64,000 nt of DNA from CAADGU01 sp964581605 (GTDB taxonomy: Bacteria > Chloroflexota > Anaerolineae > Promineifilales > Promineifilaceae): assembly GCA_964581605.1 (NCBI GenBank), contig CAZOPF010000005.1:39608-103607 (forward strand), written 5' to 3'. Made by a program: the position numbers and the translations under genes. This document shows, one piece after another, positions 33,279 to 41,819 of the stretch (the stretch's first letter is position 1; every line of letters starts with the position of its first letter). The notes beneath the pieces were generated by a model, which worked only from the letters and a program-made list of their open reading frames with translations, ran no database searches and had not been told where the DNA came from.

Positions 33279-34157
33279 ATGATCATCTTACGCACCCCTG
33301 ACCACCGTTTTGAAAACCTGCCTGGTTTCCCTTTTTTACCCCATTACGTGACAGTCAAGGACATCCGCTTGCATTATGTGGATGAAGGTGAGGGGGAAAC
33401 AATCCTCTGCCTGCACGGCCAGCCAAGCTGGAGCTACCTTTACCGCAAAATGATTCCACCGCTGGCCCAGCATCACCGTGTCATTGCCCCGGACTTTCCC
33501 GGCTTCGGCCGTTCCGATAAATACGCCGACCAGTCCGCCTACACCTTTCATATGTTTCTGGAAACCCTGGTGAGTTTTATGGAAAGGCTGGGTTTGCAAA
33601 ACATCACGCTGGTTTGCCAGGATTGGGGCGGGTTGTTGGGGTTGACGGCCGTCTCGCAACACCCCGATCGTTTTGCCCGCCTGGTCATTATGAACACCGG
33701 CCTGCCCGGCGGCGAACCGATGCCCGAAGCCTTCCTGCGCTGGCGGGCCTTCGCCGAAAAATTTGGCGTCCGCATCCCAGTAGGGCGCGTCATTCAAGGG
33801 GGCACAGTCAGCGAACTACCCGATGATGTGCTGGCTGCCTACGAAGCTCCCTTTCCCGATGAATCATTCAAAGCGGGCGTGGCGGCCTGGCCGCTGCTGG
33901 TGCCCACATACCCCGATGCCCCCGGTGCCGCCGAGATGCGTGCCGCCCGCCATGTGCTGGCTGAATGGCAAAAACCGGCCCTCATCCTCTTTTCCGATAG
34001 CGACCCCATCACGGCCGGTGGTGACCTCTGGTTCCGGCGGCTGCTGCACATTCGCCAGGCCGACCAGCCGCGCACCATTATCACCCAGGCGGGTCACTTT
34101 TTGCAGGAAGACAAAGGCGAAGAAATCGCTCAATATGTTTTAGATTTTATGAGGTAA
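33279..34157 (+). CDS. Haloalkane dehalogenase-like alpha/beta hydrolase
   Basis: 292 aa. The oxyanion region is LCLHGQPSWSYLYRKM. The nucleophile elbow LVCQDWGGLLGL has Asp followed by Trp, as in haloalkane dehalogenases, rather than Ser. The acid region is ALILFSDSDPITAGG and the catalytic His is in QAGHFLQEDKGEEIA. These features place it with DhaA/DhlA-type enzymes that cleave carbon-halogen bonds. Some relatives with these motifs have other substrates, so the activity is likely but not certain. A DUF2330 gene follows after 3 bp. Confidence 0.85.
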   Translation: MIILRTPDHRFENLPGFPFLPHYVTVKDIRLHYVDEGEGETILCLHGQPSWSYLYRKMIPPLAQHHRVIAPDFPGFGRSDKYADQSAYTFHMFLETLVSFMERLGLQNITLVCQDWGGLLGLTAVSQHPDRFARLVIMNTGLPGGEPMPEAFLRWRAFAEKFGVRIPVGRVIQGGTVSELPDDVLAAYEAPFPDESFKAGVAAWPLLVPTYPDAPGAAEMRAARHVLAEWQKPALILFSDSDPITAGGDLWFRRLLHIRQADQPRTIITQAGHFLQEDKGEEIAQYVLDFMR

Positions 34158-34160
34158 GCC

Positions 34161-35393
34161 ATGAACAAGAAACAGTGGATGCGGTTGAGTACTTTATTTT
34201 TTGTATTCCTGGTTGTTTTGTCATTGACCCCATCGGCCAATGCCTGTGGTGGGCTTTTTTGCCGGAACAACCCGGTGGACCAGAATGCCGAGCGTATCAT
34301 TTTTACGGATAATGGGGATGGCACGGTGACGGCGATAGTGCAAATTCAGTACACAGGTTTTGACGAGGATTTTAGCTGGATTTTGCCCTTGCCGGAGGCG
34401 ATTGGAAATGAAGATATTGCCGTGCCAGAAACGGCCGTCACCGCTTTCACCGAGCTAGAACTGGCAACAAATCCTGTTTTTATTCCCCCACCCACGCCAC
34501 CCTGTGCCCAGGTGATGATGTCGGTAGATTCGGCCGAAGGGGCAGCACCCGCCGGTGTGGAAGTGTATGCTGAAGGAGAAGTTGGCCCTTATGGCTTTGT
34601 GGTGGTTGGTTCAGAAAACCCGGACGAGTTAAGCAACTGGCTGATTGATAATGGTTATCGGGTCACACCAGAGATGATGCCGTTGATTGATGTATATGTA
34701 CAGGAAGGATTCGTCTTTTTAGCCATGCGGCTGGCCCCGGAGTATGGTGTGCAAGACATTCAGCCCATTGCCGTTACATACCCTTCGGCCGCCCCCATGA
34801 TCCCACTGCGGCTGACGGCCGTTGCTGCCAACCCGGATATGGCTGTCATCACCTGGTTTTTTGCCGACCGGCAGGCCGTGCCGGAGAACTACGGCCACTT
34901 TGAAATTGATGATCGGGACATCACCTTTTTCACCTTTGGCGGCAATAATTACCGGCAGTTGATGGGTGAAAAGGCCAACGAAATGAATGGTCAGGCGTTC
35001 ATCACCGAATATGCGGCCCCCACCAGTGAAACAGCCTTTGTAGACCCGCTGCTGCAAGAGCTAAACGGCCGTCACAAATATCTCACCCGCCTCAATACCG
35101 TTATCTCCCCGGAAGAGATGACCGTAGACCCCGTTTTCAAATACGAAGACCGCGCCAATGTGTATAACATTCACGACCTTTCCACCAGCCAGGGCCAGTA
35201 TGACTGTGAGCGGGATGGCAGTGGTGGCATTGTTTCCACATTATTAGGCAATGACCAGCCCGCCAGCGCGGGCGGTGATGCCAGCTTTGGGGGCCGCAGT
35301 TTCTTGGGCGGGATGTTGGTCGGGTTTTGCTGCCTGGCGCTGATGGGTTTGGTGATAGGCGGTGCGTTTTGGCTGGGCCGCCGCTCACGCTAA
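34161..35393 (+). CDS. DUF2330 domain surface protein
   Basis: 410 aa. A signal peptide (LSTLFFVFLVVLSLTPSANA) is followed by the DUF2330 hallmark ACGGLFCRNNPVDQNAERIIF. YTGFDEDFSWILPLPEA and EFVFLAMRL-type strands follow. One C-terminal membrane helix (LGGMLVGFCCLALMGLVIGG) precedes a short basic tail, so the bulk of the protein is outside the cell and anchored at its C end. DUF2330 has no known function. It is probably co-transcribed with the dehalogenase-like gene. Confidence 0.88.
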   Translation: MNKKQWMRLSTLFFVFLVVLSLTPSANACGGLFCRNNPVDQNAERIIFTDNGDGTVTAIVQIQYTGFDEDFSWILPLPEAIGNEDIAVPETAVTAFTELELATNPVFIPPPTPPCAQVMMSVDSAEGAAPAGVEVYAEGEVGPYGFVVVGSENPDELSNWLIDNGYRVTPEMMPLIDVYVQEGFVFLAMRLAPEYGVQDIQPIAVTYPSAAPMIPLRLTAVAANPDMAVITWFFADRQAVPENYGHFEIDDRDITFFTFGGNNYRQLMGEKANEMNGQAFITEYAAPTSETAFVDPLLQELNGRHKYLTRLNTVISPEEMTVDPVFKYEDRANVYNIHDLSTSQGQYDCERDGSGGIVSTLLGNDQPASAGGDASFGGRSFLGGMLVGFCCLALMGLVIGGAFWLGRRSR

Positions 35394-35405
35394 TCACACT
35401 TAAAC

Positions 35406-36308
35406 TTACTCCTCTGGCGGAAAGACGTTTAACACGGTGAAATCTACCCAATACAGACCGGCCAGATTGGGCACGGCCGACACCAATTGTTCCCCGATAG
35501 CCTGGGGCGGGTTCTCTAGCTGTTGCCACCATGCCTGATCCGATTGATAGCCATATTGGAAACCAACGGGCGAAGGTGCAAACGTCTCGCCCCAGTTTGT
35601 AAACTCGTCCACCATCGCCTCCAACGACGCAAACCCCTGGCTGTCATCAATGAAAAATAGCCCATCCCGATACGTCGGCGGCATGTATTCAGGCAGCCAA
35701 TGTTTGAGGAAGATGCGGTATTGCGGCCCATGTGAACGGGCGGCCGCCACCCATCGCTGCGCCACTTCATCCGTAACCGGCGTTCCGAGGGGATCATCTA
35801 TCGAGTTGTACCATTCCACATCTATACCCACGCCAACCACACTGGGATGACGGCCGTACCGTTCCAGCAAAAGATGAATCAACGCCTCCACATCCGCATG
35901 ACCCGGCTCCACCTGCAACCATACCTGCCCGCCCATCTGGTCAAACAGCGTTAGAACCTCTTCATTTTTGTCCTGTGCAGTGAAGTAAATATATGATTCG
36001 TCCGTCTCACCAGGGAAGTTGAGGGCCGTTCCCTGGCCGCCTACCGTGCCCACAATCCATACCGCCTGGGGCACAGCGCCGGGAAAGTTGGCCGCCATCT
36101 GTTGTGCCACACGCGCCCAATAAGCAGGGCCAGGATCATACCAGGGGCCATAGCTGGAATAACGCATTCCCGCGCCCAAGGGTGGCTGTGGTGTAGCCGT
36201 TGGCGGGGCAAGGGTGGCCGTTGGTTGGGGGATAGGAGTGGCGGCCGGTTGCTGGCAACCGACGGCCGTACACACGATGCCCAAAAGGAGTAAGGTGAGC
36301 CTGCGCAT
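35406..36308 (-). CDS. Lipoprotein with a TIM-barrel-like glycosidase-type domain
   Basis: About 300 aa. The signal LTLLLLGIVCTAVGC has a lipobox Cys and is followed by a Thr/Pro linker. The rest has barrel-like strands such as GGQVWLQVEPGHADVE, VVGVGIDVEWYNS and GLFFIDDSQGFASLEAMVDEF, with acidic residues at strand ends as in glycoside hydrolase folds. I do not recognise a named family. An alternative TTG start at 36335 would overlap the upstream gene by 4 bp. The upstream gene on the same strand also encodes a secreted protein. Confidence 0.7.
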   Translation of the reverse strand: MRRLTLLLLGIVCTAVGCQQPAATPIPQPTATLAPPTATPQPPLGAGMRYSSYGPWYDPGPAYWARVAQQMAANFPGAVPQAVWIVGTVGGQGTALNFPGETDESYIYFTAQDKNEEVLTLFDQMGGQVWLQVEPGHADVEALIHLLLERYGRHPSVVGVGIDVEWYNSIDDPLGTPVTDEVAQRWVAAARSHGPQYRIFLKHWLPEYMPPTYRDGLFFIDDSQGFASLEAMVDEFTNWGETFAPSPVGFQYGYQSDQAWWQQLENPPQAIGEQLVSAVPNLAGLYWVDFTVLNVFPPEE

Positions 36309-36331
36309 CGGTTTGCACAGCGCACGGCCGC

Positions 36332-37021
36332 TCAAGGTCTTGTCACCAATGGCAAATAAGAAGATAAACCCTGGTAGGTGACATCCAGCCCCAGCACAAA
36401 CATCTTGCCAGCACAGGTGTCATTGGCATCGTCGGCGCGGCGAGCCAGCAACACGGAAATGGCGTCGCCCGGCTGGTAGATGTCATTTCCGCCAAAATCC
36501 TGGCCGGCCAGGGTAACGGTCGTGGCGCGTACCTGTTCGGTCACATCAGGAGCCAGCAGGGTAATTTCATCCGAATCATTGGGAAAGGTGGCGGCGGAAC
36601 TGGCGTAATAGGGAGGCCCGTCGGGGCGGAAGCGGGAGACGCCGTTGATCCACATGCGATAGCCGCAGGTGATGGCGTTGAAGCGGCTGTTACCCCACAT
36701 CATGCGCAATTCAATGTTTGTACCGGGGGCGTAATCGGGCGGCAGCGAGAAGCCGATAGCAAAACGGGGGATGACCTGATCGCCCGGCAGCACCAGGCCA
36801 CTCAGATCACCGCCGCCGTTTAGCTCGTAAGTTGCACCGTTGAGCAGGGTGGCTGATTCGGGTGACAGGCTGATGAAGCGGGGCAACAGGCCGCCACCCA
36901 TCGGTTGTTGGGCGGCGGTGTGGGCCGGACGGCCGTAGCCACTGCCCACCACAAAACCAATCACCATGAGCAACACAATGATAATCGGCTGCAAAAAGGG
37001 GTTCACTCGTTTATTTTTCAT
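36332..37021 (-). CDS. Secreted protein of unknown function
   Basis: 229 aa with an N-terminal signal or anchor (FLQPIIIVLLMVIGFVVGSGYG). The mature part is beta-rich (RFAIGFSLPPDYAPGTNIELRMMWG, EQVRATTVTLAGQDFGGND) and contains two separated Cys residues that could pair. Strings such as DQVIPRFAIGFSLP and GDAISVLLARRADD resemble accessory beta sandwiches in phage or surface proteins. I do not recognise the family. It is upstream of a lipoprotein gene and may be in one operon with it. Confidence 0.7.
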   Translation of the reverse strand: MKNKRVNPFLQPIIIVLLMVIGFVVGSGYGRPAHTAAQQPMGGGLLPRFISLSPESATLLNGATYELNGGGDLSGLVLPGDQVIPRFAIGFSLPPDYAPGTNIELRMMWGNSRFNAITCGYRMWINGVSRFRPDGPPYYASSAATFPNDSDEITLLAPDVTEQVRATTVTLAGQDFGGNDIYQPGDAISVLLARRADDANDTCAGKMFVLGLDVTYQGLSSYLPLVTRP

Positions 37022-37067
37022 ATCATCCTTTCTTTATGGGGCGATTTGGCCAAATCGCCCTACGGTT

Positions 37068-38660
37068 TCAGGCAATCGCCCCGCCGCGTCGGTTGTCGCC
37101 GGCCGCTTCCAAACGGCCGTCCGCCGCCCGCGCTACAGAGTGTGCCCCGCCAAAGTAGATGCTGCGGTGGGGCCAACGGTTGACCGGATAATGCAGAGCA
37201 TTGGCCAGTATGGACACCGCCCTCTCGTCATACCCCGCCTCGCATTGTAACACCCCATTCTCCACATGCACCCGCGCCCGGTTGACCGCTTCGGCCAGGG
37301 GCAGGTTGTAATCCAGCACGTTGCTCAACGTTTGCAGGATGGCACTGCGGATGCGGATGCTGCCGCCGCTGCCGCAGACGAGCCGGGTCATGCCGTCTTG
37401 CAGCACGATGGTTGGGGCCATCATGGTGGGCAGGCGCACACCGGATGGGCGGCTGTGGAAGCCGTGCGGGTGCAAATCTTCTTCGCCCATCATGTTGTTG
37501 GGGATGAAGCCGGTGCCGGGCACAACGTACCCGGCCGATTCGCCGGCTGTCGTTGTCAGGCCCACGGCTAATCCGTCGCCATCTATGACGCTGAGATGGC
37601 TGGTGTGGTTGGGGCCGTTTGGTTCCGGCTTGCGGCTTTGGCTGGGTTCACCGCTTCGTAACGCCATCTCAATTCGTTGTACGTCTTCCCATAGAACGGC
37701 CTCGTTCAAAAAGAGGTCAATTTTCTCCTTTTCTTCTACCTGCCATTTATCTGACTCTTCCCATCGCTCGCGGGCGTGGTTGGTCATCATCATGACCTCG
37801 TACAGCAGTTGCAGGTGGAGGGGAGAGCCGTGCGGGAAGCGGCTCATGTCGAAGTGGCTGAGTAATTTGAGAGAGTAAGCAATGAGCACGCCGCCGGTGG
37901 AACTGGGTGGGGGGAGCAGGATTTCGTAGTCGCGGTAGGGGATACGGATGGCGTCTACCTTATGCACTTCGTAGTAGCGCAGGTCGGTGGCGGTGAGCAG
38001 TCCCCCATTTTGCTGCTGGTCGTGGACGAGGGTTTGGGCGAGACGGCCGTTCCGCATCAACCCCTCCCCTTCTTCGGCCAGCGCGGTGAGGGTTTCTGCC
38101 AGGTGGGGGATGAAGAGGCGTTCGCCGGGTTGGATGACACGGCCGTGTGGCGCAAAAATGGCGCGCATGTCAGCGGTATGGGTATAAAGCGGCGAGAGCA
38201 GGTCGCAGGTGTTGGCCTGGAACGGCTCCATAATGACGCCATCGCGGGCCAGTTGGAGGGCGGGTTGCAGCAGGGTGGGCAGGGACAGACGGCCGTAGTC
38301 GGCCGCCAGTTGGCACAGCCCAAAGATATTGCCGGGCACGGCCACGGCCGCCCGCCCCAGGTAGAAGTCCTGTGTTGTCGCCCCAAAGTCCACCACCACT
38401 TTGGCAAAGTCCAGGTGGCGTAGCGCTGTGCCCGCCAGGCCGGGGGTGTTGCTGAAGAAGTCGTAGACAAGGGAGCGCTGCCGGTGGGGGTCGTACAGGT
38501 GGGCGATGCCGCTGCCGCCCCAATGCACCACGCCGCTTTCGGCGATAAAGGAGACAAACGCGGCAGCAACGGCCGCATCCACCGCATTGCCGCCCATTTG
38601 CATCATTGCTGCTCCCGCGGCGGCCGTTGCTGGCCCCCCTGCTGCAATGACACCTGCCAT
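37068..38660 (-). CDS. ggt: Gamma-glutamyltransferase family protein
   Basis: About 530 aa N-terminal nucleophile hydrolase that transfers or hydrolyses gamma-glutamyl groups, as in glutathione. The N terminus GGPATAAAGAAMMQMGGNAVDAAVAAAF is typical. The autoprocessing and catalytic Thr is in NHTSHLSVIDGDG. CGSGGSIRIRSAILQTLSNVLDYNLPLAEAVNRARVH is the small-subunit region. No signal peptide is seen, so it may be cytoplasmic, unlike the periplasmic E. coli enzyme. I start at 38660 (MAGVIAAGG); the ATG at 38684 gives an extra short hydrophobic stretch. Confidence 0.92.
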   Translation of the reverse strand: MAGVIAAGGPATAAAGAAMMQMGGNAVDAAVAAAFVSFIAESGVVHWGGSGIAHLYDPHRQRSLVYDFFSNTPGLAGTALRHLDFAKVVVDFGATTQDFYLGRAAVAVPGNIFGLCQLAADYGRLSLPTLLQPALQLARDGVIMEPFQANTCDLLSPLYTHTADMRAIFAPHGRVIQPGERLFIPHLAETLTALAEEGEGLMRNGRLAQTLVHDQQQNGGLLTATDLRYYEVHKVDAIRIPYRDYEILLPPPSSTGGVLIAYSLKLLSHFDMSRFPHGSPLHLQLLYEVMMMTNHARERWEESDKWQVEEKEKIDLFLNEAVLWEDVQRIEMALRSGEPSQSRKPEPNGPNHTSHLSVIDGDGLAVGLTTTAGESAGYVVPGTGFIPNNMMGEEDLHPHGFHSRPSGVRLPTMMAPTIVLQDGMTRLVCGSGGSIRIRSAILQTLSNVLDYNLPLAEAVNRARVHVENGVLQCEAGYDERAVSILANALHYPVNRWPHRSIYFGGAHSVARAADGRLEAAGDNRRGGAIA

Positions 38661-38713
38661 AAAAACAAACCCTCCTAAAAGCAAACGGGGTATAACAAAA
38701 TCAGAGATAACTG

Positions 38714-38741
38714 ATCATACAGTCTGTCTCGACTTTGCCAA
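38714..38741 (-). promoter_or_regulatory. Possible promoter of the gamma-glutamyltransferase gene
   Basis: On the minus strand TTGGCA (38741-38736) and TATGAT (38719-38714) are 16 bp apart, about 55 bp upstream of the start codon. Confidence 0.4.
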
Positions 38742-38904
38742 AAGTCTCCACCAGAGCATGGTAGTGATGGGCGCCAACCGGGTTTGGCAAAAGTAGGGGA
38801 TGGATCTCGTCGAACAATGCTTGTCTGGTCAAAACAAACCATTAAAAGCCCTAAAACGTGACGGCGCGGGCATTCGGTGTGAGACGCAGGGAAAGAATTC
38901 TATA

Positions 38905-38945
38905 TAAAAAAGAGACCGCCCTTGAAATGGAAAATGTGGGCAGCC
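38905..38945 (-). terminator. Terminator-like hairpin after tRNA-Val
   Basis: On the minus strand GGCTGCCC can pair with GGGCGGTC (two G-U pairs), followed by TCTTTTTTAT. It lies 25 bp downstream of the tRNA 3' end, where a terminator is expected. Confidence 0.5.
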
Positions 38946-38969
38946 TTCTTTTTCCTCAAACGTTACCAG

Positions 38970-39043
<74 letters not shown>

Positions 39044-39060
39044 TTTTTGAAGCGGGCAAC

Positions 39061-39088
39061 ATTATATCCCCCTTTCCGACCCCGTCAA
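39061..39088 (-). promoter_or_regulatory. Promoter of tRNA-Val
   Basis: On the minus strand TTGACG (39088-39083) and TATAAT (39066-39061) are 16 bp apart and about 20 bp upstream of the tRNA 5' end. It is a strong near-consensus promoter. Confidence 0.75.
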
Positions 39089-39217
39089 AAAAATGACATA
39101 ATGTTGGTTGCCGCTGCAAATAGGGCTATGGTATAGTTCTTGAAACAGGCTGGTGGTATGTTGCTGGTGGCTAGTTGTTGGTGGCTAATTGCCTGCACCA
39201 GCTACTCAGGAGACCTT

Positions 39218-40504
39218 TTGAGCAAAAAGAAAAAGAGCAAACGACAACGACCAGAATTGGGCCTATTGGGGTTTGTCCTGGCCGCTTTTGCACTGGCGGT
39301 AGTAGCCAGTTTTTTGAGAGATAGCCAGGGAAATCCATTTGGTGTGGCTTTGTCATTTATCTGGTTGTATGTCACGGCCGTAACCTTCACCTTTGGTATC
39401 CTATATTTCGCGCAGTTTGCTGTGCCTGTGCGGGGGAATGTGGGGTGGTGGGATGGGGTGCGCCTTATCATGCGTTATTACTCAGGTATCACCAATCAGC
39501 TTTTTCAACAACCACGAACAGATGATAAAAAACGGCAGCCTTCTGCCAGCGTCGTTCCTCGTACTGATATTCCCCGTAGCTTGTTTACCTTACGCGCCGG
39601 TATTGTGCGTAGCTATCAGGTGCTTGCCCTGACAAAAGGGAAGAGTTTTATGCGGCCGGCCGGGCCCGGTTTTGTCAACCTCTTTAATAAGGAGGAGATT
39701 CGCCAGGTTATAGATTTGCGGGTGCAACTACGTACACAGCCTGTTTTTGCCAGCACACGCGATGGAATTCCGTTGGAAACAACGATCACGGTGATATTTC
39801 AGGTGAAACAAGACCCTGAGGATCGCTCTCAGGCACAGTTACTGTTTCCTTTTGACAAAGAAGCTGTTTTTCAAATCAGCTATTTGCACACCATTAATGA
39901 GCAAGGTGTGTTTTATGGTTGGACGGAGCAGATAACGCCGCGTGCGGCCGCGCTACTGGTGCGAGAGATAGCGCAGTATAATCTGGACGCACTCATTCAT
40001 TATCCTTCTACGGCCGTTTCCCCTTTCCAGACGATTAGCCGTCATATCCAACAAACATTGCAAGGCCAACATGACCTGCGGGGCATTCAAATTATGGTCG
40101 TTAAGGTTGGTTCCCTCAAGCTGCCAGAGGATATTCAAAAGCAAAACATCGCCAACTGGCAGGCGGAATGGCAGCGCAAAATTCAAATCGAAAAAGCATC
40201 GGGTGATGCCGAGGTTATTCGCCGTATGAAGCAGGCGCGCGCACGTGCCCAAATTGAAATCATTGAGACAATTGTCCACAATCTGGAAGCGATGCGGCAA
40301 GAAGGTGAGGCTGAACTGAACCAGGTGATTATTCTACGGCTCATTGATGCGTTGGAAGAGGCTGTTGCTTCGGATGCGCCACCTGCGTTTGTGCCCCATC
40401 GTATCATGGCGGGGCTGTTGGCTGATACATCGGCACAGGTGCAGGCACGGCTGGATGATCCCTTGCTGCCACCAGGGAATGGCGGAGGAGAGTCACGGCC
40501 GTGA
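39218..40504 (+). CDS. SPFH/band 7-like membrane protein 1
   Basis: About 428 aa if started at the TTG at 39218, which has AGGAGA just upstream and gives a Lys-rich tail before the first helix. An ATG at 39140 would add a lipoprotein-like segment and cannot be excluded. Two membrane helices (GFVLAAFALAVVASFL and LSFIWLYVTAVTFTFGILYFAQF) precede a cytoplasmic SPFH region (RPAGPGFVNLF, EEIRQVIDLRVQLRTQPV, ASTRDGIPLETTITVIFQV). A coiled-coil ends with IILRLIDALEEAV. It overlaps the second SPFH gene by 4 bp. It is likely part of a large membrane microdomain ring. Confidence 0.8.
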   Translation: MSKKKKSKRQRPELGLLGFVLAAFALAVVASFLRDSQGNPFGVALSFIWLYVTAVTFTFGILYFAQFAVPVRGNVGWWDGVRLIMRYYSGITNQLFQQPRTDDKKRQPSASVVPRTDIPRSLFTLRAGIVRSYQVLALTKGKSFMRPAGPGFVNLFNKEEIRQVIDLRVQLRTQPVFASTRDGIPLETTITVIFQVKQDPEDRSQAQLLFPFDKEAVFQISYLHTINEQGVFYGWTEQITPRAAALLVREIAQYNLDALIHYPSTAVSPFQTISRHIQQTLQGQHDLRGIQIMVVKVGSLKLPEDIQKQNIANWQAEWQRKIQIEKASGDAEVIRRMKQARARAQIEIIETIVHNLEAMRQEGEAELNQVIILRLIDALEEAVASDAPPAFVPHRIMAGLLADTSAQVQARLDDPLLPPGNGGGESRP

Positions 40505-41802
40505 CCAATCAACCCCTGACTCCTAAACAATCATCTCACGCCCACGGGTGGTTTACCCTGGTGCTGTTTTGCTTGCTCTTTTTGTATTTGTTTATTGTCT
40601 GGTTATTAGAAGGCATCAATTTTAGGGAGTGGTTGGTGCAGCAGATGCCCATAACGTCAGCCATTTTCCTGGATTTGTTGGCGTTGGGCTGGCGAATTTT
40701 CCGCCACTTCATTCCCATTATCGTTGCCTGGTGGTTTGCCTACAATGCCACCGTGGGTATGATGCAGCGCCTGTATGACCTACCGGATAAAGAGGCGGCG
40801 GCCGTGTTTCTTGGCCGGCTGCGCTCTCCCGGCCATGAAGGTGGCCAAGGGTTGCCTGTTGCCCCACAAACATTGGAAATTGAACGCCCCAATCAAGTGT
40901 TGCTGCGTGTGGGCGGCCCTGGCAAAATGAAGGTGGAGCCATTTATGGTGGCTATTACGGAAGATAACGGCCGTTTTGCCCGCATTCTCCCCCCCGGCAG
41001 CCATCAACTTTTTCCCTTTGAATATGTGCATACGGTGCTTGACCTGCGGCCGCAAGAACGGGTGGTGAGGGGGGTAACCGTGCGTACCAGGGATAACATT
41101 GACCTGACCGCCTCCTTTAGCATTGTGTACCGTATTCGCCAGGGAGACGAACAGTCTACCAAAAGCAAGCCGTTCCCGTTTGATGAAGCGGCCGTGCGCA
41201 CCGCCGCTTATGCCCAAACTGTATTAGATAACCAGACCGCCTCCACCTGGGATAGCAAACCGGCTAATACGACCCGTTCCAGGCTGGCGGCCGCTGTGGA
41301 ACGGTATCGGCTGGATGAAATGATGAATCCACCAGGTCGTAACGATGAGCCATACCGTGCTTTGCAGCAAGAGGTGTGGCGCTCGGCCCGCGCCGAACTG
41401 GCAAATTACGGCATTGACCTCGTTTCGGTACATATTGATCGTTTGCAACCCCCGCCCGATGTGGAAGCCCAATACATTGCCTATTGGCGCACCCATTGGG
41501 AGGAAAAAGCGCGGTTGAGTAAGGTGGATGGGGAGGCTACGGCCGTAGAAGAAGTAGAAATCGCCCGCGCCGAAGCCGAAGTGGCCATGATTCAGGCCAT
41601 TTTAGAAGGTATCCACCGTGCCCGGCGCAGTGGCGCGGCCAGCCGTACCAGCGAAATCATCGCCCTCCGCCTGATAGACAGCCTGGAACGTATGGCTGAA
41701 CAGTCACGGGATAAACCGCATGTGCTTTCTTTACTGGCAGAGTTAGACGCATTACGCAGCGATCTGGTAGACAGACCTTCAGAACTGCGTCCCTCTCTCT
41801 GA
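40501..41802 (+). CDS. SPFH/band 7-like membrane protein 2
   Basis: 433 aa beginning at a GTG inside the last codons of the preceding gene. Two N-terminal membrane helices (LVLFCLLFLYLFIVWLL and FIPIIVAWWFAYNATVGMM) are followed by an SPFH domain. There GKMKVEPFMVAITEDNGRF, LPPGSHQLFPFEYVHTVLDLRPQ and VRTRDNIDLTASFSIVYRI align with the paralogue. The C-terminal helix contains EVEIARAEAEVAMIQAILEG and ends IIALRLIDSLERM, as in protein 1. The two probably form a hetero-oligomer. Confidence 0.85.
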   Translation: MTNQPLTPKQSSHAHGWFTLVLFCLLFLYLFIVWLLEGINFREWLVQQMPITSAIFLDLLALGWRIFRHFIPIIVAWWFAYNATVGMMQRLYDLPDKEAAAVFLGRLRSPGHEGGQGLPVAPQTLEIERPNQVLLRVGGPGKMKVEPFMVAITEDNGRFARILPPGSHQLFPFEYVHTVLDLRPQERVVRGVTVRTRDNIDLTASFSIVYRIRQGDEQSTKSKPFPFDEAAVRTAAYAQTVLDNQTASTWDSKPANTTRSRLAAAVERYRLDEMMNPPGRNDEPYRALQQEVWRSARAELANYGIDLVSVHIDRLQPPPDVEAQYIAYWRTHWEEKARLSKVDGEATAVEEVEIARAEAEVAMIQAILEGIHRARRSGAASRTSEIIALRLIDSLERMAEQSRDKPHVLSLLAELDALRSDLVDRPSELRPSL

Positions 41803-41819
41803 ACAAAATCAGGTAGCCA

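Larger units (their letters stand above)
38661..38969. other. Gap with promoter-like and terminator-like signals
   Basis: The gap between ggt and tRNA-Val has a possible ggt promoter at 38714-38741 and a terminator-like hairpin after the tRNA at 38905-38945. Inverted TTTGCCAAAAG and TTTGGCAAAAG units flank 38733-38795. No gene is seen. Confidence 0.45.
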